A DNA stretch of 56,226 nt. Source: Phycisphaeraceae bacterium (GTDB taxonomy: Bacteria > Planctomycetota > Phycisphaerae > Phycisphaerales > Phycisphaeraceae). The notes beneath the pieces are model-generated. The model was given only the letters and a program-made list of their open reading frames with translations. It was not told the DNA's origin and searched no databases. The stretch covers positions 1-56,226 of the forward strand of contig JAFIFY010000016.1 in NCBI GenBank assembly GCA_020831765.1, read 5' to 3'. Below, piece by piece: positions 46,644-55,707 of this stretch. Both the position numbers and the translations under genes were made by a program. Within the stretch, counting starts at the first letter, position 1; each line of letters opens with the position of its first letter.

Positions 46644-48440
46644 ATGCCCACCCCCGGAACGCCACAAACTTACATATCCGGAAAAATCAGTGAACTTCGA
46701 TCGCTGATGGCCGAGCACAAGACTCGGCCGATCCGCATCCTGGTCATCGGTTCAAGTTCGCACGTCTGGAGTTTGCTCCCCGGCGATTACCTGTGGCATC
46801 TGCATCGGCATCTGGCCGAGTATGCGGGCAACTGGGCCGGGCTGCCGCTGAACATTGGATATGCGGTCAACAGCAATCCGCCGGGCGGAAAAACATCATC
46901 TGCTGCGCCACGATTGACCGACTCGTTCAACCGCAACCTCATGGGTATTCGCTTTTCCAACAGCACGCTTGCTGATTGGCAGGATGTTGATGATGGCGCT
47001 TTCCGGATCGTCACCGACAAGGATGGAACGGTTGCTGAAGCCGTGGTCGGGCCTCTCGACTTCACCGGCCTGACCTGGGCACAGATTCGCGCCGCCATGA
47101 CAGCCGCGATCAGCGCGGCGGTCGATGGAACGGTGCTTTCCAACATTGACCTGATCGACTTTGATGAGACCGATCGAGGTCTGATGATCCGCTCGCAGAC
47201 CAGCGGGCTTTACATTCTCGAAATCAAGCCGCTGGAAGGTGAGGACTCGGGCACTGACCTGACCGATGGTTTTCTGGATATCACCGATCAGGGCGCGATT
47301 ACCCAATTCTGGAACAACTCGACCATCTGCTTCGGTCTCGTCCGGGCTGATGGGGCGGATACGAACTGGGCACCGATCGGCTTCGGGGTTGGTGTCGAGG
47401 TCGGTTATGACGGTGATGCGGGCCAGCTTCGCGCCGATGTCGTTGCCGCTCCGGCGGGCGACTTCAACATCGGTCGTGAGATCGGCGAAAAGCCATTCGA
47501 GGGCTTGGAAAACTGCCGGCTCGAAGTTCTCGCCCACAAGTCGGCGAACCCGGCGGGCGTCGATATTCGTTACCGGGTGCAATCGTCGGTCGCGACCGTG
47601 CCCAACACATGGTGGAATCCCGCCCTGATCACGCGGGTGCCGATGTTCACCGCCGCTGAATTGATGGGCAACCCCTGGGAAGTCGTCAGCAAGACCACCG
47701 AACCGCTGGCCACCACCGCCGATGATGCCTTTGTCACATCAATCCATGGATCCCCCACCTACCGACCAATCCAGATTCTGGGAACCCGGTTTCTGAACGC
47801 CGACAACCCGGCGGGCTTCCTCATCGATTCGATCGCCGAGGGCGGAACGACGGCGCACTCCTGGCCATTGACCACGGCCAGCGCTGAGCAAGCCCAACTG
47901 CGGACCGAACGACTGGCCGCGCTCTCCGCCTACCAGCCGGACATCATCATGTTCATGTTCGGGCTGAATGATTCGTACTACTCCGAGCGCACGGGCGAGC
48001 AATTCAAGGCGACGATGGCGGCGTTCATTGATGAGGCGCGCGCCGTCGTCCCGAACGTCTTTGCGATCTGCAACGTCCCGCGTCCAGCGATGGGCCATCT
48101 TTACAGTCGCAAGTATGGCGATGGTGCCGCATGGGACTTGCTCGCAAGCTACCCGGCGGCGATGGCTGAGTTGGCGGCCGAAACCCCGCGCTGCGTGATG
48201 TTCAACCAGTTCCAGATGGCGGTCGATTCCGGCATCTGGATGGAGGAGTTCCACGCCCCGATCCTGTGGGCGGCCGCGGACTGGAGCGGCGGGTCGTCGG
48301 GGGTTGGACACCCCAGCGCCCTGGCTCATCGGATCGTGGCGGGTTGGGATGCCCAGATGTTCGTGGCCGTCGCCGAAGGGGCGATGATGAGCGGCGGTGG
48401 ACAGGCTCTGGCGGGCTCACGTCTACGAGTTCGCCTGTAG
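46644..48440 (+). CDS. SGNH hydrolase with a large insert
   Basis: 598 residues, no signal peptide. The hydrolase core is split. Block I lies at 31-40 (RILVIGSSSH, nucleophile among S37-S39), block III at 440-443 (GLND), and block V at 553-562 with H556 (GVGHPSALAH). Between blocks I and III, residues about 100-330 form an unrelated beta-rich insert with TGLTWAQIRAAMTAAISAA and Asp-rich turns, reminiscent by eye of phage tail-sheath/structural domains. GGAG lies eight bases before the ATG. No phage genes are nearby. It may be an esterase acting on acetylated sugars or a virion-derived enzyme. Confidence 0.7.
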   Translation: MPTPGTPQTYISGKISELRSLMAEHKTRPIRILVIGSSSHVWSLLPGDYLWHLHRHLAEYAGNWAGLPLNIGYAVNSNPPGGKTSSAAPRLTDSFNRNLMGIRFSNSTLADWQDVDDGAFRIVTDKDGTVAEAVVGPLDFTGLTWAQIRAAMTAAISAAVDGTVLSNIDLIDFDETDRGLMIRSQTSGLYILEIKPLEGEDSGTDLTDGFLDITDQGAITQFWNNSTICFGLVRADGADTNWAPIGFGVGVEVGYDGDAGQLRADVVAAPAGDFNIGREIGEKPFEGLENCRLEVLAHKSANPAGVDIRYRVQSSVATVPNTWWNPALITRVPMFTAAELMGNPWEVVSKTTEPLATTADDAFVTSIHGSPTYRPIQILGTRFLNADNPAGFLIDSIAEGGTTAHSWPLTTASAEQAQLRTERLAALSAYQPDIIMFMFGLNDSYYSERTGEQFKATMAAFIDEARAVVPNVFAICNVPRPAMGHLYSRKYGDGAAWDLLASYPAAMAELAAETPRCVMFNQFQMAVDSGIWMEEFHAPILWAAADWSGGSSGVGHPSALAHRIVAGWDAQMFVAVAEGAMMSGGGQALAGSRLRVRL

Positions 48441-48458
48441 CGTGAATCGGCAGGTGAG

Positions 48459-49367
48459 TCACATGGTTCGCATTCGACGGAAGTCATCGCGGGTGAAGCG
48501 GTCGGCGACTTCGGCGGCTTCCCGGATCATCGGATCGGAGCTTTTCAAGAGCCGATCGATCGCGGCTTGGATTTGCCGGACATTGGCATGATTTTCCTGC
48601 TGGAACTTGAGCCTCGCCAGTGTGAGAACGGCCTCCTGCCGGAAGGATGAATCTTCATCACGTTCGGCGATGCGGATGACATCGGCCACGTTCGGTCTCA
48701 TGCGGCGGAGTACCTGGTCGAGCTTGGGCGCCCATCGTTCACGGTGTGAATTAATGACCTGTTCCCAGCGTTCAGCCAGATTGGCGGTGGACGGGTCCAA
48801 CTGGCGGGCAAGCATCTGAATTTGGCGGCACATGACGGCCATCTGCTCCAGCGCGATATCGCGAATCAGCAGGCGATGGTTGTTGTGATAAGCGCGATAG
48901 GTGAATACGAATCCCGCCCTGGCCAGTTCAATGGCTTCACGCTGCTGATTACGCTGATACATCGCCAGGGATTTTTGGACCACCTGCGTCACCAATTCGC
49001 CCATGCCCCGCAACGCCGGGGCATCGGGCAGAGGCGACAGTGGAACCAACTCATCGAGATAACCCTGGCGAACATCCTGAAGCGACATGGCATCAACGAG
49101 GGTCTTGAGGTGCTCATCAATCGCGGCCTGCGGTGGATTGACGCCCTGCGAGAAGGCGTCGATCAGTTCTCGGTAGGTATCCGATGCCGATCCCGGCCGG
49201 TAGGGCGTGGGAAAGAGCGGATCGAGCGGGGCCAGTTCGGATAGGCGGAGGTTCTGCGCCGAGGTGCGTTGCGTGGGCTTGTCGGGATTACCGCGCCACA
49301 TCAGCATCAGCACCAGGCCGAGGATGATGATGGTGATCGGGGTGATGATCCAGATGGAATTGCGCAT
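48459..49367 (-). CDS. membrane-anchored helical-repeat protein of unknown function
   Basis: 302 residues. An N-terminal membrane helix (about 6-26: IWIITPITIIILGLVLML) is followed by a soluble helical domain. Its last 60 residues look like HEAT repeats (VIRIAERDEDSSFRQEAVLTLARLKF, DPMIREAAEVADRF). It resembles the protein at 34637 in overall plan but not in sequence. Convergent with the SGNH gene, 18 bases apart at the stops. No strong ribosome site is visible. Family not recognised. Confidence 0.7.
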   Translation of the reverse strand: MRNSIWIITPITIIILGLVLMLMWRGNPDKPTQRTSAQNLRLSELAPLDPLFPTPYRPGSASDTYRELIDAFSQGVNPPQAAIDEHLKTLVDAMSLQDVRQGYLDELVPLSPLPDAPALRGMGELVTQVVQKSLAMYQRNQQREAIELARAGFVFTYRAYHNNHRLLIRDIALEQMAVMCRQIQMLARQLDPSTANLAERWEQVINSHRERWAPKLDQVLRRMRPNVADVIRIAERDEDSSFRQEAVLTLARLKFQQENHANVRQIQAAIDRLLKSSDPMIREAAEVADRFTRDDFRRMRTM

Positions 49368-49593
49368 GGTTGACTCTCGAGTGGAACCGGGGCGTTGCGA
49401 GTGCCGCTCGAGCGGCGTGGGCCGCGGGGGGTTGGATTGGTGGCTGGCCGCGCGGCGAAGTTGACGAACGCCCCACCGGGGTCGTCAGGAGGACGAGTAC
49501 CACACCAATATACCGAGCAAGGACCCGGGTCGGGAATCGTTCGTTGGCCTGGGCGTCATGCACCCGGGACCGGATCATCGCAAAGCCACGACC

Positions 49594-50475
49594 TCAGTCC
49601 GCCCTGATCAACTCGAATATGCCGCAACCGTAACGGCAACCGAAATTATTACCGGCCGCGGCATCGTCCCATGACACATCCTCGTGGAGATCACCGGCAT
49701 CATCAACGTAACTGAACCGGTCTATGTCGAACCGGTCCCTGAAAAGTTCGAGCAGAAACTCGATGGAAAACACGCGGTGGGCGTTGAATTCGACCCGAAG
49801 CGGGCCGATAGGCACTGACAGATAGAGCCTGCCTCGCGACTCGAGCATGGTGTGGAGGTTTTCCAAGCCCATCAGGTAACCGTCGGCGATGAGAGGGTCT
49901 CCGTATCGACCCAGGCCGAAATGTTCCAGCGTATGCAGGCAGGACAGTGAATCGCAGCAGGCGCGAAGTTGCTCGGGCAGCGGGGCCATCATGTCGGCCT
50001 GGAGGAACGTGATGTTGGGGACTTTCGATTCGAGGGGGCGGATATCGATGACCTGGATGGGACGGAAGGCGGCGACATGGGCCACGAAACCATCGATACG
50101 TGAACCAACATCCAGATGTCGGCGCGGGCCGGACTGGTGAATGCGCCGAGCCACCAGCAGGTCTTGATGAAAGTAATGACCTCGGATATGCCCGCTCTGG
50201 GCTGTCGCATCGTAAAGCTGTGGATTGACTTTGCCCAGCGCGATCGGCAGCTTTGATTGAGCCTGCAGACGGGCGAACCGCCGACGCTGGCGGAGGTAAC
50301 CGGGCAACCGTGCGACGGTACCTAAAAACCGCGGCACATCAAAGCCCAATTGCCTCATTCCAATAAGCAACACATGTAGATATCGCGACTTGCCGCCAGC
50401 TTTCACAATGTCGATCCCAATCAGAAACCTGATCATGCCAGGCCAGGGCCCGATCAAGCCGGGCCGATGCGTCAT
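49594..50475 (-). CDS. DUF268-type methyltransferase-like protein
   Basis: 293 residues. A hydrophobic start (MIRFLIGIDIVKAG, from about 14) and a C-terminal region with HLDVGSRIDGFVAHVAAFRP and ADMMAPLPEQL resemble DUF268 proteins, a Rossmann-like methyltransferase-fold family found in surface-polysaccharide loci. VDVGS-like binding of a nucleotide or SAM is likely but not shown. The start is uncertain; internal ATGs at codon 14 and later are possible. No glycosylation genes are adjacent. Confidence 0.65.
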   Translation of the reverse strand: MTHRPGLIGPWPGMIRFLIGIDIVKAGGKSRYLHVLLIGMRQLGFDVPRFLGTVARLPGYLRQRRRFARLQAQSKLPIALGKVNPQLYDATAQSGHIRGHYFHQDLLVARRIHQSGPRRHLDVGSRIDGFVAHVAAFRPIQVIDIRPLESKVPNITFLQADMMAPLPEQLRACCDSLSCLHTLEHFGLGRYGDPLIADGYLMGLENLHTMLESRGRLYLSVPIGPLRVEFNAHRVFSIEFLLELFRDRFDIDRFSYVDDAGDLHEDVSWDDAAAGNNFGCRYGCGIFELIRAD

Positions 50476-50749
50476 TGTGTCCGACCATCGAACAAGCCCA
50501 GTTTACGCGGTTGCCGGAATCCTGACAATCGAGAACGAGTGGACCCACGGCCGAGGAGATCAGGAGACATGATGCCCTGGGGCTGAATGCGTTTTTCCGC
50601 TGGTGGTGAGCTTGTGGCGGTTTGCGCTTCGGGCTGCCGATATAATGCCCTGTTCGCCACGGCCGCGGTGCGGCACTGCCGGCTTGTGCCCGCGGTCGGG
50701 TTGGGCGATGGACCGCCTCGCTTATTCCTGAGGCTGGAGAGTTTCCCCG

Positions 50750-51880
50750 ATGTCTGAGACTTCACCGACCCCCCCGAAACCGCCGCCAGGCCCTTCCTCA
50801 GCGCCCAACCCCTCGTCGGGCTCGCGAGGAGGCTACATTCCGCCGGCACCGCCGGGCCCGGCGTTCTACGGCATGGCCCAGCCCGCGCCCCCGGCCAGGT
50901 CCGGAACATTCAGCCGGATCGTCATTTATCTGCTTGCCGTCGGGCTGCTGGTCTCCATCACGATCAACGTCTACCTTTCGTTGATCGTCGGCGCTCTGAC
51001 CAGTGATATCCGCGAAACCATTCATACCCGGGGCGATACGAAGCAACGGGTGGTGATCATTCCGGTGGACGGTGTGATCAACGCCGGCGTGGAGGAGTTC
51101 GTGGTGCCGGTGCTTCGTCGCCTGAAGGCCGATCCGCCCAAGGCGGTGGTGCTTCGGGTGGATTCACCGGGTGGCGATCCGTTCGTATCGGACCGGATCT
51201 GGAACGCGCTGCGGAACTTTCGGAAGGAGACCGGGGTGCCGGTGGTGGCCAGCTTCGGGGGCATGGCCGCGAGTGGAGGCTATTACATCTCCGCGGGGTC
51301 GGACCTGATCATCGCCGAGCCGTCCTGCATCACCGGAAGCATCGGCGTGATGAGCATCCGCTTGAATCCTGAAGGCCTGTTCCGCGACATCCTGAAAATC
51401 GAACCTTATGTTCAGACTTCCAGCGACAGCCCGCGTAAGGATGTGGGCAATCATCCGTTCCGCTTCAGCGAGGATGACCGGGATGCGAATCAGAGGCTGC
51501 TGGACACGCTCGATGCGCAGTTCAAGCACGTTGTCCGTCAGGGCCGTCCTGATCTGGCCAAGCATGCCGAGCTTTTCGAAGCGGCGACGTCCGGCCAGGC
51601 CTTCAGCGCGCAGACAGCCATGGACAACGGCCTGATCGATGTTATTGGCTATCTCGACGATGCGATCGAAAAGGCCGCCGTGCTTGCGGAAATCCCGGAC
51701 GATGTGGAGCCGCACGTCGTGGTTGTTCGGCGACCGGTTCAGTCGCTGTTGCGCTCGATCATTGGCGTGGAGGGGTCGGCACCCTCGGCCGGGTTCCCCG
51801 CGTCCGGGCACGAACTGCAGGAGATGCTGCTGGAAACCGCATCCTGGCGGTTTGAATATCGCTGGTATCCGGGCCTGTAG
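50750..51880 (+). CDS. sppA: signal peptide peptidase SppA-like protease
   Basis: Membrane serine protease that degrades cleaved signal peptides. 376 residues: a Pro-rich cytosolic leader (1-50), one membrane helix (about 55-82), then a ClpP-fold protease domain. The nucleophile is S175 in MAASGGYY and the general base is probably K230 (SPRKD), spaced as in Bacillus SppA. This short form lacks the second tandem domain of E. coli SppA. GGAGAG precedes the ATG. Confidence 0.93.
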   Translation: MSETSPTPPKPPPGPSSAPNPSSGSRGGYIPPAPPGPAFYGMAQPAPPARSGTFSRIVIYLLAVGLLVSITINVYLSLIVGALTSDIRETIHTRGDTKQRVVIIPVDGVINAGVEEFVVPVLRRLKADPPKAVVLRVDSPGGDPFVSDRIWNALRNFRKETGVPVVASFGGMAASGGYYISAGSDLIIAEPSCITGSIGVMSIRLNPEGLFRDILKIEPYVQTSSDSPRKDVGNHPFRFSEDDRDANQRLLDTLDAQFKHVVRQGRPDLAKHAELFEAATSGQAFSAQTAMDNGLIDVIGYLDDAIEKAAVLAEIPDDVEPHVVVVRRPVQSLLRSIIGVEGSAPSAGFPASGHELQEMLLETASWRFEYRWYPGL

Positions 51881-52175
51881 GCGCGTCAGTTCGCGTTTTG
51901 GGCCTCTCCGGGCTGGCCGCGGGATTTGGGCTCGTGTGGCCGGCCGGATCGTGAAGCGGCGCGATGCAAAATGCGTCATGCCTTGTGGTGAGCAGTCCGA
52001 CAAAAGACTTTGATCCCTTGCCAAAGCTGGCTTTGGCTTATCGGATTGGTGTAACCGATCACCGGCCGCTTTCCAACGTTTTGCGGTAATGCTAGACTAC
52101 GGTATCGGTCGCCGATTCAGGCGTGTGCCGTGGCCCGTTCCGGGCAGGTCCGAGTTGAACGAAAAGGAATTGCAG

Positions 52176-52730
52176 ATGGGTAACCTTCGCGACTGGCTCA
52201 ACAACAATCCTCTGGCGGCGGGCGGCCTCATTGTGGTCTGTCTGATCGTGGTGCTCTTCATGATGTTGCGGGGTGGGCGTTCCGGTGGTTGGACCATGAC
52301 GCACGATTACATGTTCAATCTCGATACGGCGGCGATTGAGACCGTGGAGCGTGGGGACGACCCGATCTTTCCGCCGATCACCAATGCCCAGGGCCAGACT
52401 CTGGTGACGGCCTACGTGTTTGCCTGTAACGATTGCGGCAGGGAGGAGAACCGCCGGGTCCTCTGGATCGAGCGCTTCACCGAAGAAGGCAGGCGCACGG
52501 CCATGGAAGCCCATCGCCAGATTCAGGAAACCGGTGTTCACGAATTCGAGGACGTGGATATCGCCGAGGAAGGCCGCGAAATCGCCGAGCCGCCGACCGA
52601 ACCCGGCGCCGCGGCGCAATGGGTTTCGTCAATGAGTGAACGCGCAACGCAACTCATGGATCGCCAGATGCAGTCCCTGCGGGACACCCCCAATTGCGAT
52701 CGGGTGCGTCGGTGTTTTCCGGGGCGATGA
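52176..52730 (+). CDS. membrane protein of unknown function with a single helix
   Basis: 184 residues. A short cytosolic start, then a membrane helix (about 15-35: GGLIVVCLIVVLFMML), then a small globular region with C-x-x-C (CNDC, about 87-90) and an acidic C-terminal third. AAAAGGA lies seven bases before the ATG at 52176, which beats an upstream frame (52089). The CNDC pair could bind zinc or a thiol, but this is speculative. The family is not recognised. Confidence 0.65.
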   Translation: MGNLRDWLNNNPLAAGGLIVVCLIVVLFMMLRGGRSGGWTMTHDYMFNLDTAAIETVERGDDPIFPPITNAQGQTLVTAYVFACNDCGREENRRVLWIERFTEEGRRTAMEAHRQIQETGVHEFEDVDIAEEGREIAEPPTEPGAAAQWVSSMSERATQLMDRQMQSLRDTPNCDRVRRCFPGR

Positions 52731-52777
52731 GGCGCATGCGGGCCACCGCCGAACAAACGGGATCGGCCGTCGATTCA

Positions 52778-54322
52778 TCACGGCGCATCCGTGACTGAAA
52801 TCTGGATCGCCGGGTGTCGGCCAAGGGCTTTGGCCAGCCGCTCAACATCCCCTCCAGCCAGTCGTCCACAACGGGTGCGTCGGCCTTCACGCTCCAGCAC
52901 CACGGTGGCCAGTCGGCCTTCGTGATGGATATGCACCGCCGCCCGCTGATTCAGGGGCACCTGCCCTCCGTGATGATATTTGTGATAGATGATGCGTTGA
53001 GAGGTAATGATGATGCCGGCCAGCCCGGCATCCTTGACGCCGAACTCGGCATCCGAAACGTAGATGTCAAAACGCTCGCCCGGCTGGAACTCGCACCAGG
53101 CACACAGTCGCTGGCGGACCACATCCGGCAACGACTTCCAGGCGTCGTTTTCCAGGACGCGGACATGCTCGGCCAGCAGCGCGTGCTCGTCTCCGCAGGT
53201 TCCATTGACGTTGGCCAGCCATGTCAGGGCGCAACGATGGCTGGGTACCCGAACCGTACACATCAACTCGCCATCGGGCAGGCGATGCGTGGCCAGCTCG
53301 AGCGAGTCGCGCCGGTGGCTGGGGCCGACGTAGTAGGGCATGGGAAGGCAGAACGGTGAAGGAAGCTCCTCGAGCTGGCCCATCACCGCCATGATGTGCC
53401 AAGCGCCGTGCTCCTCCTTAAGCGGCACTTCGAACCGGGATTCGATTTCCTGGACCGACCTCACGCGGGCCTGGGATCGATCCACGAACGCCAGCGGACG
53501 AGCCAGCAGTTGATCGCGGCCGATCGGCCCGGAGAAAATACACATCTCAGGCATCGAGGCACGGAATCGGTTGTTCTCCAGCCAATGGCTCAGAAAGCCC
53601 AGGGTCACACCGCCCTGATGGACATCGCGCACGACCAGGTAGGGGCGTCGAGCACCGTGGGGATCGGTTGGAAACGAAGTGGGAAGCTCTTCAGCGTTGA
53701 GCGAAGCGCCGGTCATGGGAGGCATGGCCGCCCCGGGCGGTTTCGATGGGCGTGCCGGGGTCTTGGCGGCCGGGCCGGGAGCTGATGGCTGAGCGCTGGG
53801 GCTCTTGACATCGTCAGGAACGTCCGCTGACGCCGTGTCATCGGTGGTGGGCCGCACCGTGACCCGGACCTTGGCCTCGGCCGGCCGCACATCCGGCGGT
53901 GGACCGATGGCCGCGCCCTGGCCCTCGGAGCCAAAACCTTCCACGGAGATCTGCGAATCGTTCAGTCCTGGCAGATCGAACAGATCGAACTCCTCCGTCT
54001 CGTCTTCCTCGCCGATCCTGACCATGTCCGGGGCCGGCGGTGGCTTGGCGGCCTCGGTCGCGCAGGCTTTGCGTTGGCCCAGTAAATGAACCACCTGCTG
54101 CACGGCCCTGGCGATCCGCATTTCATCCCGGAAGTTCCGCCGCCGTTCCTCGGCCTCGAGTGATTGGTGCAGCCAGACGGATACCGTCTCGTCAAACAGT
54201 TCACCGGGAGTCGGTACGGCAAAGACCGTCGAACACGCCGGACAGCGGGCGCGATGGCCCGAGGCATGGGTCGGAACGCGAAGCGAAACCCGACATCCTG
54301 GGCAGTGGATCAGCATTGACAT
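52778..54322 (-). CDS. MJ0042-type zinc-finger protein with C-terminal PH-like domain
   Basis: 514 residues. An N-terminal zinc finger of the MJ0042/zinc-ribbon type uses C7-x-x-C10 and C27-x-x-C30. A long Pro/Ala/acidic linker (about 40-240) is followed by a mixed domain beginning PYLVVRDVHQGG. The C-terminus (about 425-510: GIIITSQRIIYHKY and on) resembles a bacterial PH-like domain. Such planctomycete proteins are numerous and of unknown role, possibly adaptors at membranes or nucleic acids. The ATG at 54322 is followed two codons later by another. Confidence 0.75.
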   Translation of the reverse strand: MSMLIHCPGCRVSLRVPTHASGHRARCPACSTVFAVPTPGELFDETVSVWLHQSLEAEERRRNFRDEMRIARAVQQVVHLLGQRKACATEAAKPPPAPDMVRIGEEDETEEFDLFDLPGLNDSQISVEGFGSEGQGAAIGPPPDVRPAEAKVRVTVRPTTDDTASADVPDDVKSPSAQPSAPGPAAKTPARPSKPPGAAMPPMTGASLNAEELPTSFPTDPHGARRPYLVVRDVHQGGVTLGFLSHWLENNRFRASMPEMCIFSGPIGRDQLLARPLAFVDRSQARVRSVQEIESRFEVPLKEEHGAWHIMAVMGQLEELPSPFCLPMPYYVGPSHRRDSLELATHRLPDGELMCTVRVPSHRCALTWLANVNGTCGDEHALLAEHVRVLENDAWKSLPDVVRQRLCAWCEFQPGERFDIYVSDAEFGVKDAGLAGIIITSQRIIYHKYHHGGQVPLNQRAAVHIHHEGRLATVVLEREGRRTRCGRLAGGDVERLAKALGRHPAIQISVTDAP

Positions 54323-54776
54323 GGCCGAATCCCCACAAACCGGCGACCCCTTTGGCGGCAGAGGTGGTCATGGCCGCCGAAATCGCCGTGTGTCCAACAC
54401 AGGCCGGCACCGTCTGGCGTTCGTGACGAAGAATCGGGCAGAACGGCACCTTGGCCAACCCAACGGCATCCAGTATACCGTTCGGCGCCAGCCTTCTGTT
54501 GCATCGGACCGGTCAACGAGAACCGATAGGCCGAATGTGTTTGTCCCGGGCTGGATGAAGCCCGCTCCTGGGTCGGTAACGTCTGGAGCGGAAACGGGCC
54601 GCGCAATATTCGCTGAGACGAGTAGATTTGCGGCTTATCGTCGGTATAGAATGCCGGGCTGATTCCGGTCGCTGAGGATTTTCTCAGGCTTGTCTGTCGG
54701 GTGTTCGCCTGGGCAGATGGCTCGGTTTGGTGCCACAGTCGCGCTCGGCCATCTGGCCGCTCAGGAGAAGGGTTTC
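54323..54776. other. intergenic region upstream of the broken prepilin-type gene
   Basis: About 450 bases separate the divergent zinc-finger gene and the prepilin-type gene. Open frames here are composition artefacts. No terminator, tRNA or repeat was recognised. A TATAGAAT at about 54644 resembles a -10 box, but no -35 at the right distance was found. The region lies immediately before the AGGAG that serves the TTG start at 54777. Confidence 0.3.
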
Positions 54777-55205
54777 TTGAGGTATCCAAGAGCATTCACA
54801 CTCATCGAACTGCTTGTCGTGATTTCGATCATTGCGCTGTTGATTGGTCTGTTGTTGCCAGCGCTGGGCATTGCGCGCGAGGCCGCGCGTTCGGTCAAGT
54901 GCATGGCCCATCTGAGGGGCGTTCAGAGCAGTCTTTCGATCTACCATGACCAATACAACAACGGGTTTACGATCCCGGCCGAGCTGCAATACATTCCCGG
55001 CGGCCATCAAAATCCGGATAACTGGACGAATTGGGCGTCTCTGCTGACCGCCGCGCAGCTCTTCACCGAGGTGGTCTCGGCTCCGGACGGCGTCAGCGGT
55101 GTGGACACGCCACTTCGATGCCCCAGTGATCTGCCGGTGCGGCACGATCGATTCGGGATGCGCGAGGAGTTTGATACCTGGCCGGAGCCGCGGGCCTCCA
55201 AGTAA
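54777..55205 (+). CDS. prepilin-type (H-X9-DG) protein, N-terminal part before an in-frame stop
   Basis: 142 residues. The type IV prepilin/pseudopilin signature is clear: [19 protein letters not shown], cleaved before Phe after a short basic leader (LRYPRA). The start is TTG at 54777, nine bases after AGGAG; upstream in-frame codons give an unrelated N-terminus. The product stops at TAA 55203-55205 after [10 protein letters not shown]. Reading on in the same frame continues into the C-terminal half at 55233 without any further stop, so this is probably a gene broken by one nonsense change. Confidence 0.7.
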   Translation: MRYPRAFTLIELLVVISIIALLIGLLLPALGIAREAARSVKCMAHLRGVQSSLSIYHDQYNNGFTIPAELQYIPGGHQNPDNWTNWASLLTAAQLFTEVVSAPDGVSGVDTPLRCPSDLPVRHDRFGMREEFDTWPEPRASK

Positions 55206-55232
55206 TGGCGAACGCACGATGACCGGAGGGCC

Positions 55233-55667
55233 GTGGTGGTGGCGGCGGTGCCCGGCGGAAGCTTCGCGGGGGCCGTCAGCGAAACCAGCTTCGGACTTAA
55301 TGGAGCGAACAAGGAATCCAATATCTTTTACGCTTCGCACCATGGCGCAAGGCGACCTGACGGTCGGGATATCCGGGATCACCCGTATTCGCGGTACGGC
55401 GGGCCATCGGGGTTTGACAACAACCACAACCGCGTACGCGAGGAGCGTTTCGAAGTTCCGCCGGGGTCGCTGATTTCGGCGTTTGATGGACAGCGCTATC
55501 ACTATTCATCGTTCGATGCCTACAGCGCCAGGCACATGGAGCGAATCAGCATCTCGTTTTTCGATGGCCATGTGGAGAGCATCGATAGCGATGACATCCC
55601 GAGCATGATGTATGCCGATTTCGAGCGCGACCCCACACGTCGGCCGACTTCGTGGTATCGGCAATAG
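55233..55667 (+). pseudogene. C-terminal half of the same prepilin-type gene
   Basis: 144 codons in the same frame as 54777-55205, separated from it by a single TAA and nine codons (WRTHDDRRA). It contains the globular half typical of planctomycete H-X9-DG proteins, with ISFFDGHVESIDSDDIP near the end. It could be made on its own, because three tandem GTG codons at 55233 follow GGAGGG. On balance it is the downstream part of a broken gene. A base-call error is an alternative explanation. Confidence 0.65.
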
Positions 55668-55707
55668 CCCGGGTCCATGTTTCTTCGGGCGGTTGTCGGG
55701 GCGGTGC

